From assembly GCF_002797935.1 (NCBI RefSeq), contig NZ_PGER01000001.1, positions 2,294,001 to 2,358,000 on the forward strand: a stretch of 64,000 nucleotides of DNA, written 5' to 3'. Positions 28,347-37,415 of this stretch are shown one piece after another. The DNA is from Flavobacterium sp. 1. Its GTDB lineage: Bacteria; Bacteroidota; Bacteroidia; Flavobacteriales; Flavobacteriaceae. The position numbers were made by a program, and so were the translations under genes. Each line of letters opens with the position of its first letter. The first letter of the stretch is position 1. Below the pieces are notes generated by a model. That model was not told the DNA's origin. It worked only from the letters and a program-made list of their open reading frames with translations, and did not search any database.

Positions 28347-30785
28347 ATGAGTACAGATCATAATAGAATAAAAGTAGCCGATTTAGAAATAAATGAGCCA
28401 AACAAAACCTTGATCACAAATGACAATGGGGAATTGGAGTTTAGTGATATTACTGGAGGCAGTCAGAATTTACAACAAACTCTAGACAATGGTCCAAGTG
28501 CTAATTTTGACGGTGATGGAAGCAGTAGTGTAGTTTTAGGAGGAGGAACACCTTTTAATAGATATGCTTTTATGTCTATGCAAAGTGCCGGAGGAGCATC
28601 AGATACCAACAGTTCTTCTATTTTTCTGGATAAGCTAAACCTTCGTATGGAGCAAGGAACCAATTCAGCAAAATCAACTTTATATATAGAAAGTGGAATA
28701 CTAAAACTTACTCAATCTAGTAGCTACAGTAATAGAACAAATTTTATATTTGACACCCCTATAGCTCAAACTACCCTTAAATTACCAGCAAAGTCTACAG
28801 GAAATTACACTTTAGCTACTACATCCGATATTAATGCTATTGACTTAGACAAGGTAGTGCAGAATGGATACCTTAGTAGGTACCCTTTCGGAGTAGGAGT
28901 ACACGGCATCTCACCTTTTAATAATCTTGTAATGAATGATGGACTTCAAGTGACAAGATTTCCGGAGTTTGGAGGAGGTACTGTGATATTGCATCTTTTA
29001 GATACTAGGACTACGAGACCAGACAACGGGTTCAGTCATTTTTACCTGCCTGCTAAAGCAGAAGGATTTTACACATTAGCAACTTTAGATGATATTGCTG
29101 GAGGCGTAGGAAGTCAGAATTTACAAAGTGTTTTAGATACTGAAAACTCTGCAGAGGGTAGCATAGTGTTGACACATGGAAACAAAACTGTAGAGATGAG
29201 TCCAGGTGATTTGTCTATAAACATGTCTAATGGTACTGGTCAGCCTTCTTTCTCGTTAACAACTAGTAGTTCTATGTACTATACTACAGCAGATAAAGCA
29301 ATTCTCTTAGATTTTAACAGGGCTTCTACAGGTACAGCTAGTTTTGGTTACCCTGATAAACCGACAGGAAGTTACACTTTAGCCACCTTAGATGATATTA
29401 TAAGTACTACACCAACTTTAGATCAAGTTTTAGAAGCTGGAGATACTGCTACAGATAAAAACTTTGAAATTAAGAGTACAGCAGGTAGCGGCAATGAAGA
29501 GGTGTTTATTGACGGGCAACATATTGTAGTAAGCAACTTTGATCTTCAAAAACAACTTGGTATGGGTTATAATTACATATCATCAAATGATAATTCCACA
29601 AAGAGTAATACTTTAAATTTTGATAGGTCGACTATAGGTTATTCTTCTTATTATTTTCCAGAAAAACCAACAGGAACTTATACCTTGGCTACTTTAGATG
29701 ATATACCAACAATTGTACCATCATCTGCTACCGTTTCTGGAATTGTAAACAATACATTGTTACAAGAACTAGGAGGTGTCGATAAAACAATAAATGGTGT
29801 TAGGATAGGTAAAGGAAATAGTACAGGAGCAGACAATACTGTATTAGGGTTTAATTCGCAAACAGTCTCAACAACAGCGGCAGAAAATACATCCGCTGGA
29901 TTTGAGTCATTACGAGATGTTACTACAGGTGGGTGGAATAGTGCATTTGGTGTTGCCTCTTTAAGAGCAAATACAACTGCTACTCAAAATACTGCATTTG
30001 GTTATGCAACTTTAAGAGCTAATACGACAGGTTCTATTAATTCAGCTTTTGGAAGTCTAGCTCTAATGTCTAATACAATTGGCACACAGAATTTAGGTAT
30101 GGGTGCTGCAAGTTTAGGCGCTAACATTGATGGTAATTACAACTTAGCTATGGGAGCATTAGCTGGAAGGTATATTACTAATAGCTCTATGAATACATTG
30201 GTAGGAGCTGCAGCGGGTGGTGGTACAGGCTCAAATTTTAATAAAAATACAGCAATAGGTTATCTTTCACAAGGAGGTCCTAATAACACTGGTACAAATA
30301 ATATTACCATTGGCTATGAAAGCGGTTATAATATAACTACAGGCTCTTATAATATAATACTTGGTACATTTCCTAGCAACCCCTTCAACGTATCAACCGG
30401 GAATTATAATACTGTAATTAACCCAGTCTTTGGAACAACCCAAGCAGTTACAACGGGCTCTAACAATGTAGTTATAGGTTCTGCTGCTGTATCTAATAAC
30501 CTAACAAATTCTGTGGTTATTTCAGATAATAATGGTGCAATAGCGTTATTTAAAGCATCGAATAATACTTTAACTGCCAATACACAAACTAATGCTTTAA
30601 TTACTAGTGATACAACAGGAAAAGCAATTTTAACCAAGGAATATTTAGCAGCTCGTATAGGAACAGCAGCCCCAACATCATCAGCTGACAGTGGAACTGC
30701 TGGCGAGATAAGACTAGCTTCTGGATATGTTTACTGGTATGTAGCAGGTACCGGGTGGTTGAGGTCAGCAGGAGCAACTTTTTAA
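28347..30785 (+). CDS. Fibre protein 1 with shared N-terminus and YadA-head-like repeats
   Basis: This 812-residue protein opens with MSTDHNRIKVADLEINEP, the N-terminus shared by four fibre genes here and probably the attachment part. A module ending in PTGSYTLATLDDI recurs about four times between residues 130 and 455, as in many phage fibres of this phylum. Residues about 490-730 carry short Gly/Asn/Thr repeats (NTAFGYATLRANTTG) like the left-handed parallel beta-roll head of trimeric autotransporter adhesins such as YadA. The C-terminus (GTAGEIRLASGYVYWYV) is a typical fibre end. A homotrimeric, surface-binding fibre is inferred. No export signal is present, which fits release by lysis. 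Confidence 0.7.
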   Translation: MSTDHNRIKVADLEINEPNKTLITNDNGELEFSDITGGSQNLQQTLDNGPSANFDGDGSSSVVLGGGTPFNRYAFMSMQSAGGASDTNSSSIFLDKLNLRMEQGTNSAKSTLYIESGILKLTQSSSYSNRTNFIFDTPIAQTTLKLPAKSTGNYTLATTSDINAIDLDKVVQNGYLSRYPFGVGVHGISPFNNLVMNDGLQVTRFPEFGGGTVILHLLDTRTTRPDNGFSHFYLPAKAEGFYTLATLDDIAGGVGSQNLQSVLDTENSAEGSIVLTHGNKTVEMSPGDLSINMSNGTGQPSFSLTTSSSMYYTTADKAILLDFNRASTGTASFGYPDKPTGSYTLATLDDIISTTPTLDQVLEAGDTATDKNFEIKSTAGSGNEEVFIDGQHIVVSNFDLQKQLGMGYNYISSNDNSTKSNTLNFDRSTIGYSSYYFPEKPTGTYTLATLDDIPTIVPSSATVSGIVNNTLLQELGGVDKTINGVRIGKGNSTGADNTVLGFNSQTVSTTAAENTSAGFESLRDVTTGGWNSAFGVASLRANTTATQNTAFGYATLRANTTGSINSAFGSLALMSNTIGTQNLGMGAASLGANIDGNYNLAMGALAGRYITNSSMNTLVGAAAGGGTGSNFNKNTAIGYLSQGGPNNTGTNNITIGYESGYNITTGSYNIILGTFPSNPFNVSTGNYNTVINPVFGTTQAVTTGSNNVVIGSAAVSNNLTNSVVISDNNGAIALFKASNNTLTANTQTNALITSDTTGKAILTKEYLAARIGTAAPTSSADSGTAGEIRLASGYVYWYVAGTGWLRSAGATF

Positions 30786-31005
30786 AAAAAATAAGATATT
30801 AGGGAATCATCATGGAAGGTCTGAGTGTTCAACTGTCTTAAATTGTATCATTTCGTTAGTAATGACAAGTAGCATTACTATTGCTGGAGCTTTAGGATTC
30901 ATTGCCTTTAAAGATGATAATCACTTAGGCATCTAAATAGACGAGTTCCCAAAAAGACAGAGAGCAGTAAATGCTTGTCCAATAATTAAACTTCTTGAGT
31001 TATTT

Positions 31006-31149
31006 AACCCAAATTCCCACATTATAAAAACATAGACTTTCGGAACAATAAAAAATCAGTTATGTTCTAATTATACACTTTTTAGAACTTTAAAAAAGTC
31101 TTGATTTTGTCCAGTTTAAGCATGTTCTTGTAATGTGAGAATTTGGGTT
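31006..31149. repeat. Inverted repeat upstream of the second fibre gene
   Basis: AACCCAAATTCCCACATTA (31006-31024) and TAATGTGAGAATTTGGGTT (31131-31149) are complementary at 18 of 19 positions, with a 106-base spacer. The 453-base gap between fibre genes 1 and 2 holds no other clear element or gene. The arm core AATTTGGGTTTACTA is shared with the element at 28182-28288. Confidence 0.5.
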
Positions 31150-31238
31150 TACTATTTTGAGAGTCAAATCGACAGTTGTAAGGCATCAATTTTGAAAATA
31201 AAAAAGTTGGGCATGCAAATAAAAAATAATCAATAAAA

Positions 31239-33293
31239 ATGAGTACAGATCACAACAGAATAAAAGTAGCCGATTTAGAAATAAATCAGTCAAACAGAAT
31301 TTTAACCACCAATACCTTTGGGAAATTGGAGTTTAGTGATATTAACAATATAAAAACCGACAGTTATAATGCACTTGATTACAGTATTGCAGGAAAAGCA
31401 TTGGATGCCAGACAGGGTAAAATTTTAAAAGATTTAATAGATAATATCAATGCACTACTCGCTTCGGATAATGTGAATTTAGACACAGTTCAGGAACTTG
31501 TTGATGCTATTGAAACAGTGCAGACATCACTGAATACTATCTTGGTAAATGACGTTACCACTGGAGGTGTTACCAAGGCATTAACGGCTGAAATGGGAAA
31601 AAATTTGAAAGACCAGATTGATGCTTTGACTACTACGGTTGGAGGCAAACAAAACAGCTTAACCGATGTGAATTTCGGTGCATTTGAGAGTGCCTTACCA
31701 ACTGTAACAGCTATTGCGGATACAGATAAAATATCACTATTGATTGGTGCTGTTGCTAAAATGATGAGTTGGGCGAATTTTAAAACGCTCTTTAAAACAA
31801 TTAACGGGAATTCGATTTTTGGATCAGGGAATTTGATTACTCCTGATATGGATACGACCACAGCGCAAAATGTATCAGGCATAAAAACATTTTTAGCAGG
31901 GATGTTTGGTTTGAGAAATACTGCAAACACATTTACATCTTTTTTTGCATCAGCTGTTACAGCTTCAAGGACTTGGACATGGCCAGATAAGTCTGGTACA
32001 GTTGCAATGACTTCTGATATTACAAATGTTATTAACGCCGGCACAACCAACTATATGCCTAAATATGTAGGCTCAACAGTAGTTGGAAATTCAAGGACAC
32101 AAGATACCGGTACTTGCTTTGGTATAGGAACGGTGAATATGCCAATAAAAGATATAACTCTTGGAAGACAAGCTGATAGAGTTATTGGTATAGAACAATC
32201 CGATTCATTGAACAATGGTAGAACACTTATAATTGAAGCGGGTAAAACCATAAATTATTCCGAGACCACCTTGTTCAGCTCTATGGGGCAGTTCCAATTA
32301 AATTGGTTATCAAAATTATGTGCATCACATCCAAATGGTTCAATTTATTTGGCGATTGGTGCTAGTTCAATTTATAAAAGCGATGGTACACCAACTGGTG
32401 CTTTTTTATCAACTGGTTCACCAGCTAAAAGTAACTGGGTGGGTTTAACTGTTGCATTTAATGGTGATGTTTACGCTTGTCATGACGGTGGTGATATTTA
32501 TAAACAAACTGGTGGCACCAGCTTTTTTGTTGCATTGAGCCAAACCACAAGAATATGGCAGGGTATGGCGAGTACATCTAATGGTAATATATATGCTGCT
32601 ACAATGAATGGTGATATTTACATGCAAACTGCGGGTATGGGTAATTTTATGCCATTGGGTCAATCTCCAAGAACTTGGACGGGAATGTGTGTGAACAGAT
32701 CCAATAATGATGTTTACGCAGTTGTAAATGGTGGTGATATTTATAAACAAACTGGTGGTGTTGGAAATTTCATGCCATTGGGTCAAGCGACTAGAGGATG
32801 GCAAGGTATAGATGTTTCACCAAACGGTGATATATGGGCATCTGTATTGAATGGTGATATTTACAAACAAACTGCTGGTGTTGGATCTTTTAATCCTACT
32901 GGTCAAATAAGTAGAGCTTGGGGAGGTATTGCTGTAAATCAGACTAATGGTAATGTATTTGTTGGATTAACCGGTACTGGTGCTGGTGATGTCTACTATT
33001 TAAATATACAATCATTGGGTACTCCTGATTTAGATGGTGGGACTCTTAAACTAAAAGCAGGGACAGGAAAGAATTTAGGTAAATCTCGTATTCAAATTAT
33101 TACTGGTCAAAAATCTGCTGTTTCTGGAACTGACATGCAAATTGAAACTGTTCGGGCAGAGTATTATGAAGACGGTAATTATAAAAGAATTGGAACACCA
33201 GTTTATGCTGATAATACTGCTGCAATAGCAGGAGGCTTGACCGCTGGAATGGAATATAGGACTAATACTGGAGTGAAAATGGAAGTTTATTAA
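31239..33293 (+). CDS. Fibre protein 2 with propeller-like 40-residue repeats
   Basis: The first ~130 residues (MSTDHNRIKVADLEINQS to ALTAEMGKNLKDQIDAL) are almost identical to fibre genes 3 and 4. A middle region has fibre phrases such as WTWPDKSGTVAMTSDI. Residues about 370-600 contain roughly five repeats of about 40 residues built on NGDIYKQTGGVGNFMPLGQ and TRGWQGIDVSPNGDIW, each like one blade of a lectin-type or tachylectin-like beta-propeller, so this is the likely sugar-binding tip. The protein ends with a short beta domain (NTAAIAGGLTAGMEYRTNTG). A glycan receptor is plausible but unproven. The gene has its own upstream gap and inverted repeat. Confidence 0.7.
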   Translation: MSTDHNRIKVADLEINQSNRILTTNTFGKLEFSDINNIKTDSYNALDYSIAGKALDARQGKILKDLIDNINALLASDNVNLDTVQELVDAIETVQTSLNTILVNDVTTGGVTKALTAEMGKNLKDQIDALTTTVGGKQNSLTDVNFGAFESALPTVTAIADTDKISLLIGAVAKMMSWANFKTLFKTINGNSIFGSGNLITPDMDTTTAQNVSGIKTFLAGMFGLRNTANTFTSFFASAVTASRTWTWPDKSGTVAMTSDITNVINAGTTNYMPKYVGSTVVGNSRTQDTGTCFGIGTVNMPIKDITLGRQADRVIGIEQSDSLNNGRTLIIEAGKTINYSETTLFSSMGQFQLNWLSKLCASHPNGSIYLAIGASSIYKSDGTPTGAFLSTGSPAKSNWVGLTVAFNGDVYACHDGGDIYKQTGGTSFFVALSQTTRIWQGMASTSNGNIYAATMNGDIYMQTAGMGNFMPLGQSPRTWTGMCVNRSNNDVYAVVNGGDIYKQTGGVGNFMPLGQATRGWQGIDVSPNGDIWASVLNGDIYKQTAGVGSFNPTGQISRAWGGIAVNQTNGNVFVGLTGTGAGDVYYLNIQSLGTPDLDGGTLKLKAGTGKNLGKSRIQIITGQKSAVSGTDMQIETVRAEYYEDGNYKRIGTPVYADNTAAIAGGLTAGMEYRTNTGVKMEVY

Positions 33294-33462
33294 AAATTAT
33301 AATCATAATCCAGATAAGATTTCTTGCCTTTTATAGAGATCATGATGATAAATAAGGATTTAATAATGTCAGAGATTCACCTTATAGAAATTACAAAAAA
33401 AGAAAGAAATAAACATCTCGTAATAGATTGGAATATTTGCAAAGCAACTCCCTAAATATTAA

Positions 33463-33501
33463 AATAAACCACTATGGACTTAAAGTTCATAGTGGTTTAT
33501 T
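33463..33501 (+). terminator. Strong hairpin between fibre genes 2 and 3
   Basis: AATAAACCACTATG pairs with CATAGTGGTTTATT. The stem extends inward with ACT/AGT to a 3-base loop, giving about 18 pairs. It suggests that fibre genes 3 and 4 are transcribed separately from genes 1 and 2. Confidence 0.7.
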
Positions 33502-33588
33502 CAAATTCAAAATTTTGAATCAATAAATGAAACCTAAAGGAAAGAGGAAGGATAAAAATTAAAATATAGAACCCTTAAAAAACATAAA

Positions 33589-34524
33589 ATGAATACAGAT
33601 CACAACAGAATAAAAGTCGCTGATTTAGAAAAAAATCACCCAGACAAAATCTTGACCACCAATACCGATGGTGAATTGGAGTTTAGTGACATTAACAATA
33701 TCAAAACTGACAGTTATAATGCACTAGATTACAGTATTTCAGGAAAGGCATTGGATGCGAGGCAGGGCAAAATTTTAAAGGATTTAATAGATAATATCAA
33801 TGCATTGCTTGCTTCGGATAATGTGAATTTAGACACAGTTCAGGAACTTGTTGATGCTATTGAAACAGTGCAGACTTCGCTGAATACTATCTTGGTGAAT
33901 GACTTGAATGCTGGAGGTATTACCAAAGCTTTGACAGCAGAACAAGGGAAAGTTTTGAAAGTACTGTATGATGCTTTGGTCATTATTGTTAATGGAAAAG
34001 AAGATTTGTCTAACAAAAAAACGTTAATAGTTGGAAACGAAACTAGTGATTCTTTTTATGGTTCAATTAAAGCCTGGATTACTTATTTGAAATTTGGATT
34101 TATATCATTGCTTCCTGCAAAAGTAACCACTTTAGTTGATGCTGATTTAATTATGCTGGGAGATTGCGAAGATAGTTTTAAGACTAAAACAAGAACATTT
34201 TCACAATTAAAGGCTACTTTAAAAACTTATTTGGATGGTTTTTTCCAGCAAAAAGATGAACAGATTGAAGTTTCAACAAACAGTAATGTGCTTAATGCTT
34301 GGAATGGCCAAACAATTCTATTTACTGCAAATTGCATAATAACAGTTCCATCAACTTTGAATAGTTCATTAATGTTTCCTTTTAGAACATTACCCGGAGT
34401 CACGGTTACTTGGTCAATCACAAGTCCATTTACGTGGGAAACTGCGCCTATTTCTACGCCCGAAAAAAGGGTGGGACATTTTATGAGACGAGGTAGCACT
34501 AATACAATATTTTTAGACGTATAA
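33589..34524 (+). CDS. Fibre protein 3, short form with shared N-terminus
   Basis: This 311-residue protein has the shared N-terminal domain (MNTDHNRIKVADLEKNHP through SLNTILVNDLNAGG) followed by a shaft-like helical and beta region. It then has a small C-terminal beta domain (about residues 225-311) that reads VLNAWNGQTILFTANCIITV, a pattern seen in capping domains of phage tail fibres. It is the shortest member and lacks a large receptor-binding domain. The LamG-type protein encoded 3 bases downstream may supply that function as a separate chain, which makes this look like a two-gene version of the fibre. Confidence 0.65.
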   Translation: MNTDHNRIKVADLEKNHPDKILTTNTDGELEFSDINNIKTDSYNALDYSISGKALDARQGKILKDLIDNINALLASDNVNLDTVQELVDAIETVQTSLNTILVNDLNAGGITKALTAEQGKVLKVLYDALVIIVNGKEDLSNKKTLIVGNETSDSFYGSIKAWITYLKFGFISLLPAKVTTLVDADLIMLGDCEDSFKTKTRTFSQLKATLKTYLDGFFQQKDEQIEVSTNSNVLNAWNGQTILFTANCIITVPSTLNSSLMFPFRTLPGVTVTWSITSPFTWETAPISTPEKRVGHFMRRGSTNTIFLDV

Positions 34525-34527
34525 TTT

Positions 34528-35289
34528 ATGGGAAGCTTAAAAAAATATGTTTTTGGTAAAATGCAAAAGCCTTTAATAGAACAATTAGTTGCATATTATA
34601 AATTCAATTCTAACGCAATTGACAGTACAGGATTATCACCAAATGGGACTGTTACTAATGCTACTTTTGTGACAGGAAAAATGGGTAATGCTATCAATTT
34701 TAATAACAACACGGCTAGAGTTGATTTTTCTGATCACGACAATTTTTCATTTACAACGGGTAACGGAAATGATGTCCCATTTTCAATATCGATGTGGGTT
34801 TATTTCACAGTTTTTAATAGTGGTAACCCTACGTTTAATGGTAATTGGTTAATAAATAAGAGAGCGGATACGCCTGGAACTGATGAATGGCAACTAGCTT
34901 TATATGAAGGTAATTTATATTTTTCAAAATTTGATAGAGTAACTAAAAATAATTATCAATATATAATCGTAGCTAATCCATTTACTTTAAATACATGGTA
35001 TCATATTGTTGTCACTGATAATGGTACTAAAACAGTTGCTGGACTTCGAATGTATATTAATAGTGCTTTAATTTCAACAACACCTATAGAGGTTGGTACT
35101 TATACCGGTATGCCAAATAGTTCTGCACTTATGAGAATAGGTCTTAATGCTTGGAATCTCATTACTCCTTCAATAAGACATCAAGGTAATATTGATGAAG
35201 TAGGGATTTGGAAAAACAGATGTTTAACACCCAGAGAAATTTCAGAATTATATAATGGTGGATTGGGTAATACATATCCTTTTATATAA
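34528..35289 (+). CDS. LamG-type concanavalin-like lectin protein
   Basis: Nearly all of this 253-residue protein is one LamG-like jelly-roll domain. Recognisable parts are the opening strand LVAYYKFNSNAIDSTG, the phrase FSISMWVYF, the block NTWYHIVVTDNGTK and the closing GNIDEVGIWKNRCLTPREI. These match Laminin_G_3/concanavalin-like folds that bind glycans or proteins. It has no signal peptide. It follows fibre gene 3 by only 3 bases and probably attaches to it non-covalently as the receptor-binding tip. An alternative is that the two genes are one fibre gene broken by a stop, but the good ATG and the tidy 3-base gap argue against recent damage. Confidence 0.75.
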   Translation: MGSLKKYVFGKMQKPLIEQLVAYYKFNSNAIDSTGLSPNGTVTNATFVTGKMGNAINFNNNTARVDFSDHDNFSFTTGNGNDVPFSISMWVYFTVFNSGNPTFNGNWLINKRADTPGTDEWQLALYEGNLYFSKFDRVTKNNYQYIIVANPFTLNTWYHIVVTDNGTKTVAGLRMYINSALISTTPIEVGTYTGMPNSSALMRIGLNAWNLITPSIRHQGNIDEVGIWKNRCLTPREISELYNGGLGNTYPFI

Positions 35290-35557
35290 AAAGCAAGTTT
35301 TTTCTTAAAAAAATTCAACCAAAATTCCAGATTAGAAAAAAACTCGTCAAAAACCATAAAGACTAATCTTTTTGATCTATTATTTTCTAATGCTCCCCTT
35401 AGATATTTATTAAAACAAAATCGTTAAAAAGTAATTTTTTAATTGAATTCAATTAGTTTTTACTTTTTAATTTATTCAAATTCAAAATTTTAAATCCCAA
35501 ATTAAAAACTAAGCCAAAACTGAAAGATGAAAATTTCAAATAATACAATTTAAAAAA

Positions 35558-37213
35558 ATGAGTACAAATCACAACAGAATAAAAGTTGCTGATTTAGAAA
35601 TAAATCAGCCAAACAGAATTTTAACCACCAATACCTTTGGGGAATTGGAGTTTAGTGACATTAACAATATCAAAACTGACTGTTATAATGCACTTGATTA
35701 CAGTATTGCAGGAAAGGCATTGGATGCTAGGCAGGGCAAAATTTTAAAGGATTTAATAGATAATATCAATGCATTACTCGCATCTTATAACGTGAATTTA
35801 GACACGGTGCAGGAGCTTGTTGATGCTATCGAAACGGTGCAGATTTCGCTGAATACTATCTTAGTGAATGACTTGATCACTGGTGGAACTGTTAAGGCGC
35901 TTACGGCTGAGATGGGGAAAACATTGAAAGCGCTATACGACAGTCTTTCGATAAATAAAGTTGATAAAATCGTTGGTGAGCGTCTGATTAATACTGCTGA
36001 AATTACGAAGCTTGCAGGACTAGGAAATTTAACAACAACTGTCAAACCAATTTCATCAACGGTTTTAGCAACACAAAATGTAGCAGGGCTTGTTACTTAC
36101 ATTAATGCCTTGACACCAGTATTAGTGATTAACACAAATGAGACCGTAACATATAAAATAACCAACTCAGGCCGTGTTTTTGAACTGCTTTTGCGTGGCC
36201 GAAGCTTTGGAGTTGGACAACCTGCAATTGTCGCTGCAGATGTTATTGAAGTTACCGAATTTTTAAATAAGGATATTACCTTGAGTAATTATCCAAGTAC
36301 TCGTAATGATGGTCAATTGTCTAGTAATAAAGTGTTGTCAACTGATGCAAATGGTAATATAAAACTATATACTATCGCAACGGCTCAAGCTCCTTTCATT
36401 TTCGAATTAATACCTGATTCACATTTACCCAATACAACGGGTAATATCGAACTTATAGGTGATTTCTTCGTTCCTGCCATGTGCTTATCTCCTAATTTGA
36501 ATAACGGAAATGGTATTCAGATAACTGGGCAAACAATTAACTATGCCTCGTTTATAAATAGTCAAAAAATACTCATAAATGTTACAACTGGAGCATCAGA
36601 AGGATATTTCTCTATTACTTGTAATAACGGCTTGAGTACTACAAAAACAAATGCTTTGTTAATTATTGGTGGTACTATTTATAAGCCAATAAATTCAGAA
36701 TGGGTAAATAAAGCCTTAGTAACTACAGATAATGACGAGGTTAACCTGATAAATTATGGCTCATACAGCAGTAATGCTGAATGGACTCGAATTTTTGATT
36801 ACACAAAAAACTGGGAATTCAGGATAAGATTGAAACGATCTCCATTAGGTACTTATGTGGGAGGAAATGATTACGGCTCTTCTCCTTTTTATTTAAAAAA
36901 AGTTACCGCTAATACAAGTTTTGCCTATGGTCAATTATATATGAATGCAGCTCAAAGTAATGGTTCATTTATTGTAACAACACCAAATCATGTGAAAATT
37001 GTAAGTTCTGCGAATGTGAGTGTAAGTGTGAGTGGAATTGCGGGGTTGGAGACATTAGAATTAAAACTAAAATATCAAGGAGGAGTTCTGTATGCATATA
37101 ATGGCGCCACATTATTATTTACATTTTCGGATGTTTTGACCGAAAATTTGAGATTAGTAGTAAAACCAACGTATTACGACTGGACAGGAATAAAATATAT
37201 AGAATTACCTTAA
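35558..37213 (+). CDS. Fibre protein 4 with C-terminal lectin-like domain
   Basis: This 551-residue protein begins with MSTNHNRIKVADLEINQP and shares about 130 residues with fibres 2 and 3. A central domain at about residues 165-270 is unidentified. The C-terminal ~140 residues (from about NWEFRIRLKRSPLG) look like a concanavalin-type beta-sandwich ending in KYIELP. No catalytic site is seen. It is the last gene of the island on the + strand; 168 bases later a terminator marks the border with chromosomal genes. The receptor is unknown and differs in fold from those of the other fibres. Confidence 0.65.
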   Translation: MSTNHNRIKVADLEINQPNRILTTNTFGELEFSDINNIKTDCYNALDYSIAGKALDARQGKILKDLIDNINALLASYNVNLDTVQELVDAIETVQISLNTILVNDLITGGTVKALTAEMGKTLKALYDSLSINKVDKIVGERLINTAEITKLAGLGNLTTTVKPISSTVLATQNVAGLVTYINALTPVLVINTNETVTYKITNSGRVFELLLRGRSFGVGQPAIVAADVIEVTEFLNKDITLSNYPSTRNDGQLSSNKVLSTDANGNIKLYTIATAQAPFIFELIPDSHLPNTTGNIELIGDFFVPAMCLSPNLNNGNGIQITGQTINYASFINSQKILINVTTGASEGYFSITCNNGLSTTKTNALLIIGGTIYKPINSEWVNKALVTTDNDEVNLINYGSYSSNAEWTRIFDYTKNWEFRIRLKRSPLGTYVGGNDYGSSPFYLKKVTANTSFAYGQLYMNAAQSNGSFIVTTPNHVKIVSSANVSVSVSGIAGLETLELKLKYQGGVLYAYNGATLLFTFSDVLTENLRLVVKPTYYDWTGIKYIELP

Positions 37214-37225
37214 AAACTAATATTT

Positions 37226-37324
37226 ATGAGTGAAGAAATAGTCCTAAACCATTATCTGAATAGGTTTAGCACATCAGCAATTACTACAAAAAAAATTAAT
37301 TATCAGATAAACATGGAATTCTGA
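37226..37324 (+). CDS. Possible 32-residue ORF at the island's right edge
   Basis: A short frame from ATG 37226 encodes a mixed-composition peptide starting MSEEIVLNHYLNRFSTSA. It follows the last fibre gene by 12 bases. There is no family match that I can name, and it may be a remnant of a larger gene or chance. Confidence 0.25.
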   Translation: MSEEIVLNHYLNRFSTSAITTKKINYQINMEF

Positions 37325-37381
37325 TTAAGAAAATAATTTATCTGAAACATGTCTAAAGCTGACTACAATTTTAGAATTGAT

Positions 37382-37415
37382 AACACAACTTGGTTTTCAG
37401 TTTCCAAGTTGTGTT
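37382..37415. terminator. Bidirectional terminator between island and LacI gene
   Basis: AACACAACTTGG pairs exactly with CCAAGTTGTGTT around a 10-base loop. The right arm touches the stop codon of the minus-strand regulator gene, so it can end transcription arriving from both sides. The phage island's right border must lie to its left. Confidence 0.75.

Noticed and set aside
31490..32050. Long minus-strand open frame (186 codons) inside fibre gene 2
   Set aside because: It is antisense to the conserved fibre sequence, and a similar antisense frame appears opposite fibre gene 4 because the coding strands are alike.
35361..35374. GACTAATCTTTTTG before fibre gene 4, resembling the promoter core
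   Set aside because: No CTTTACAAC palindrome is found 73 bp upstream, and the core differs, so it is not counted as a fourth promoter copy.
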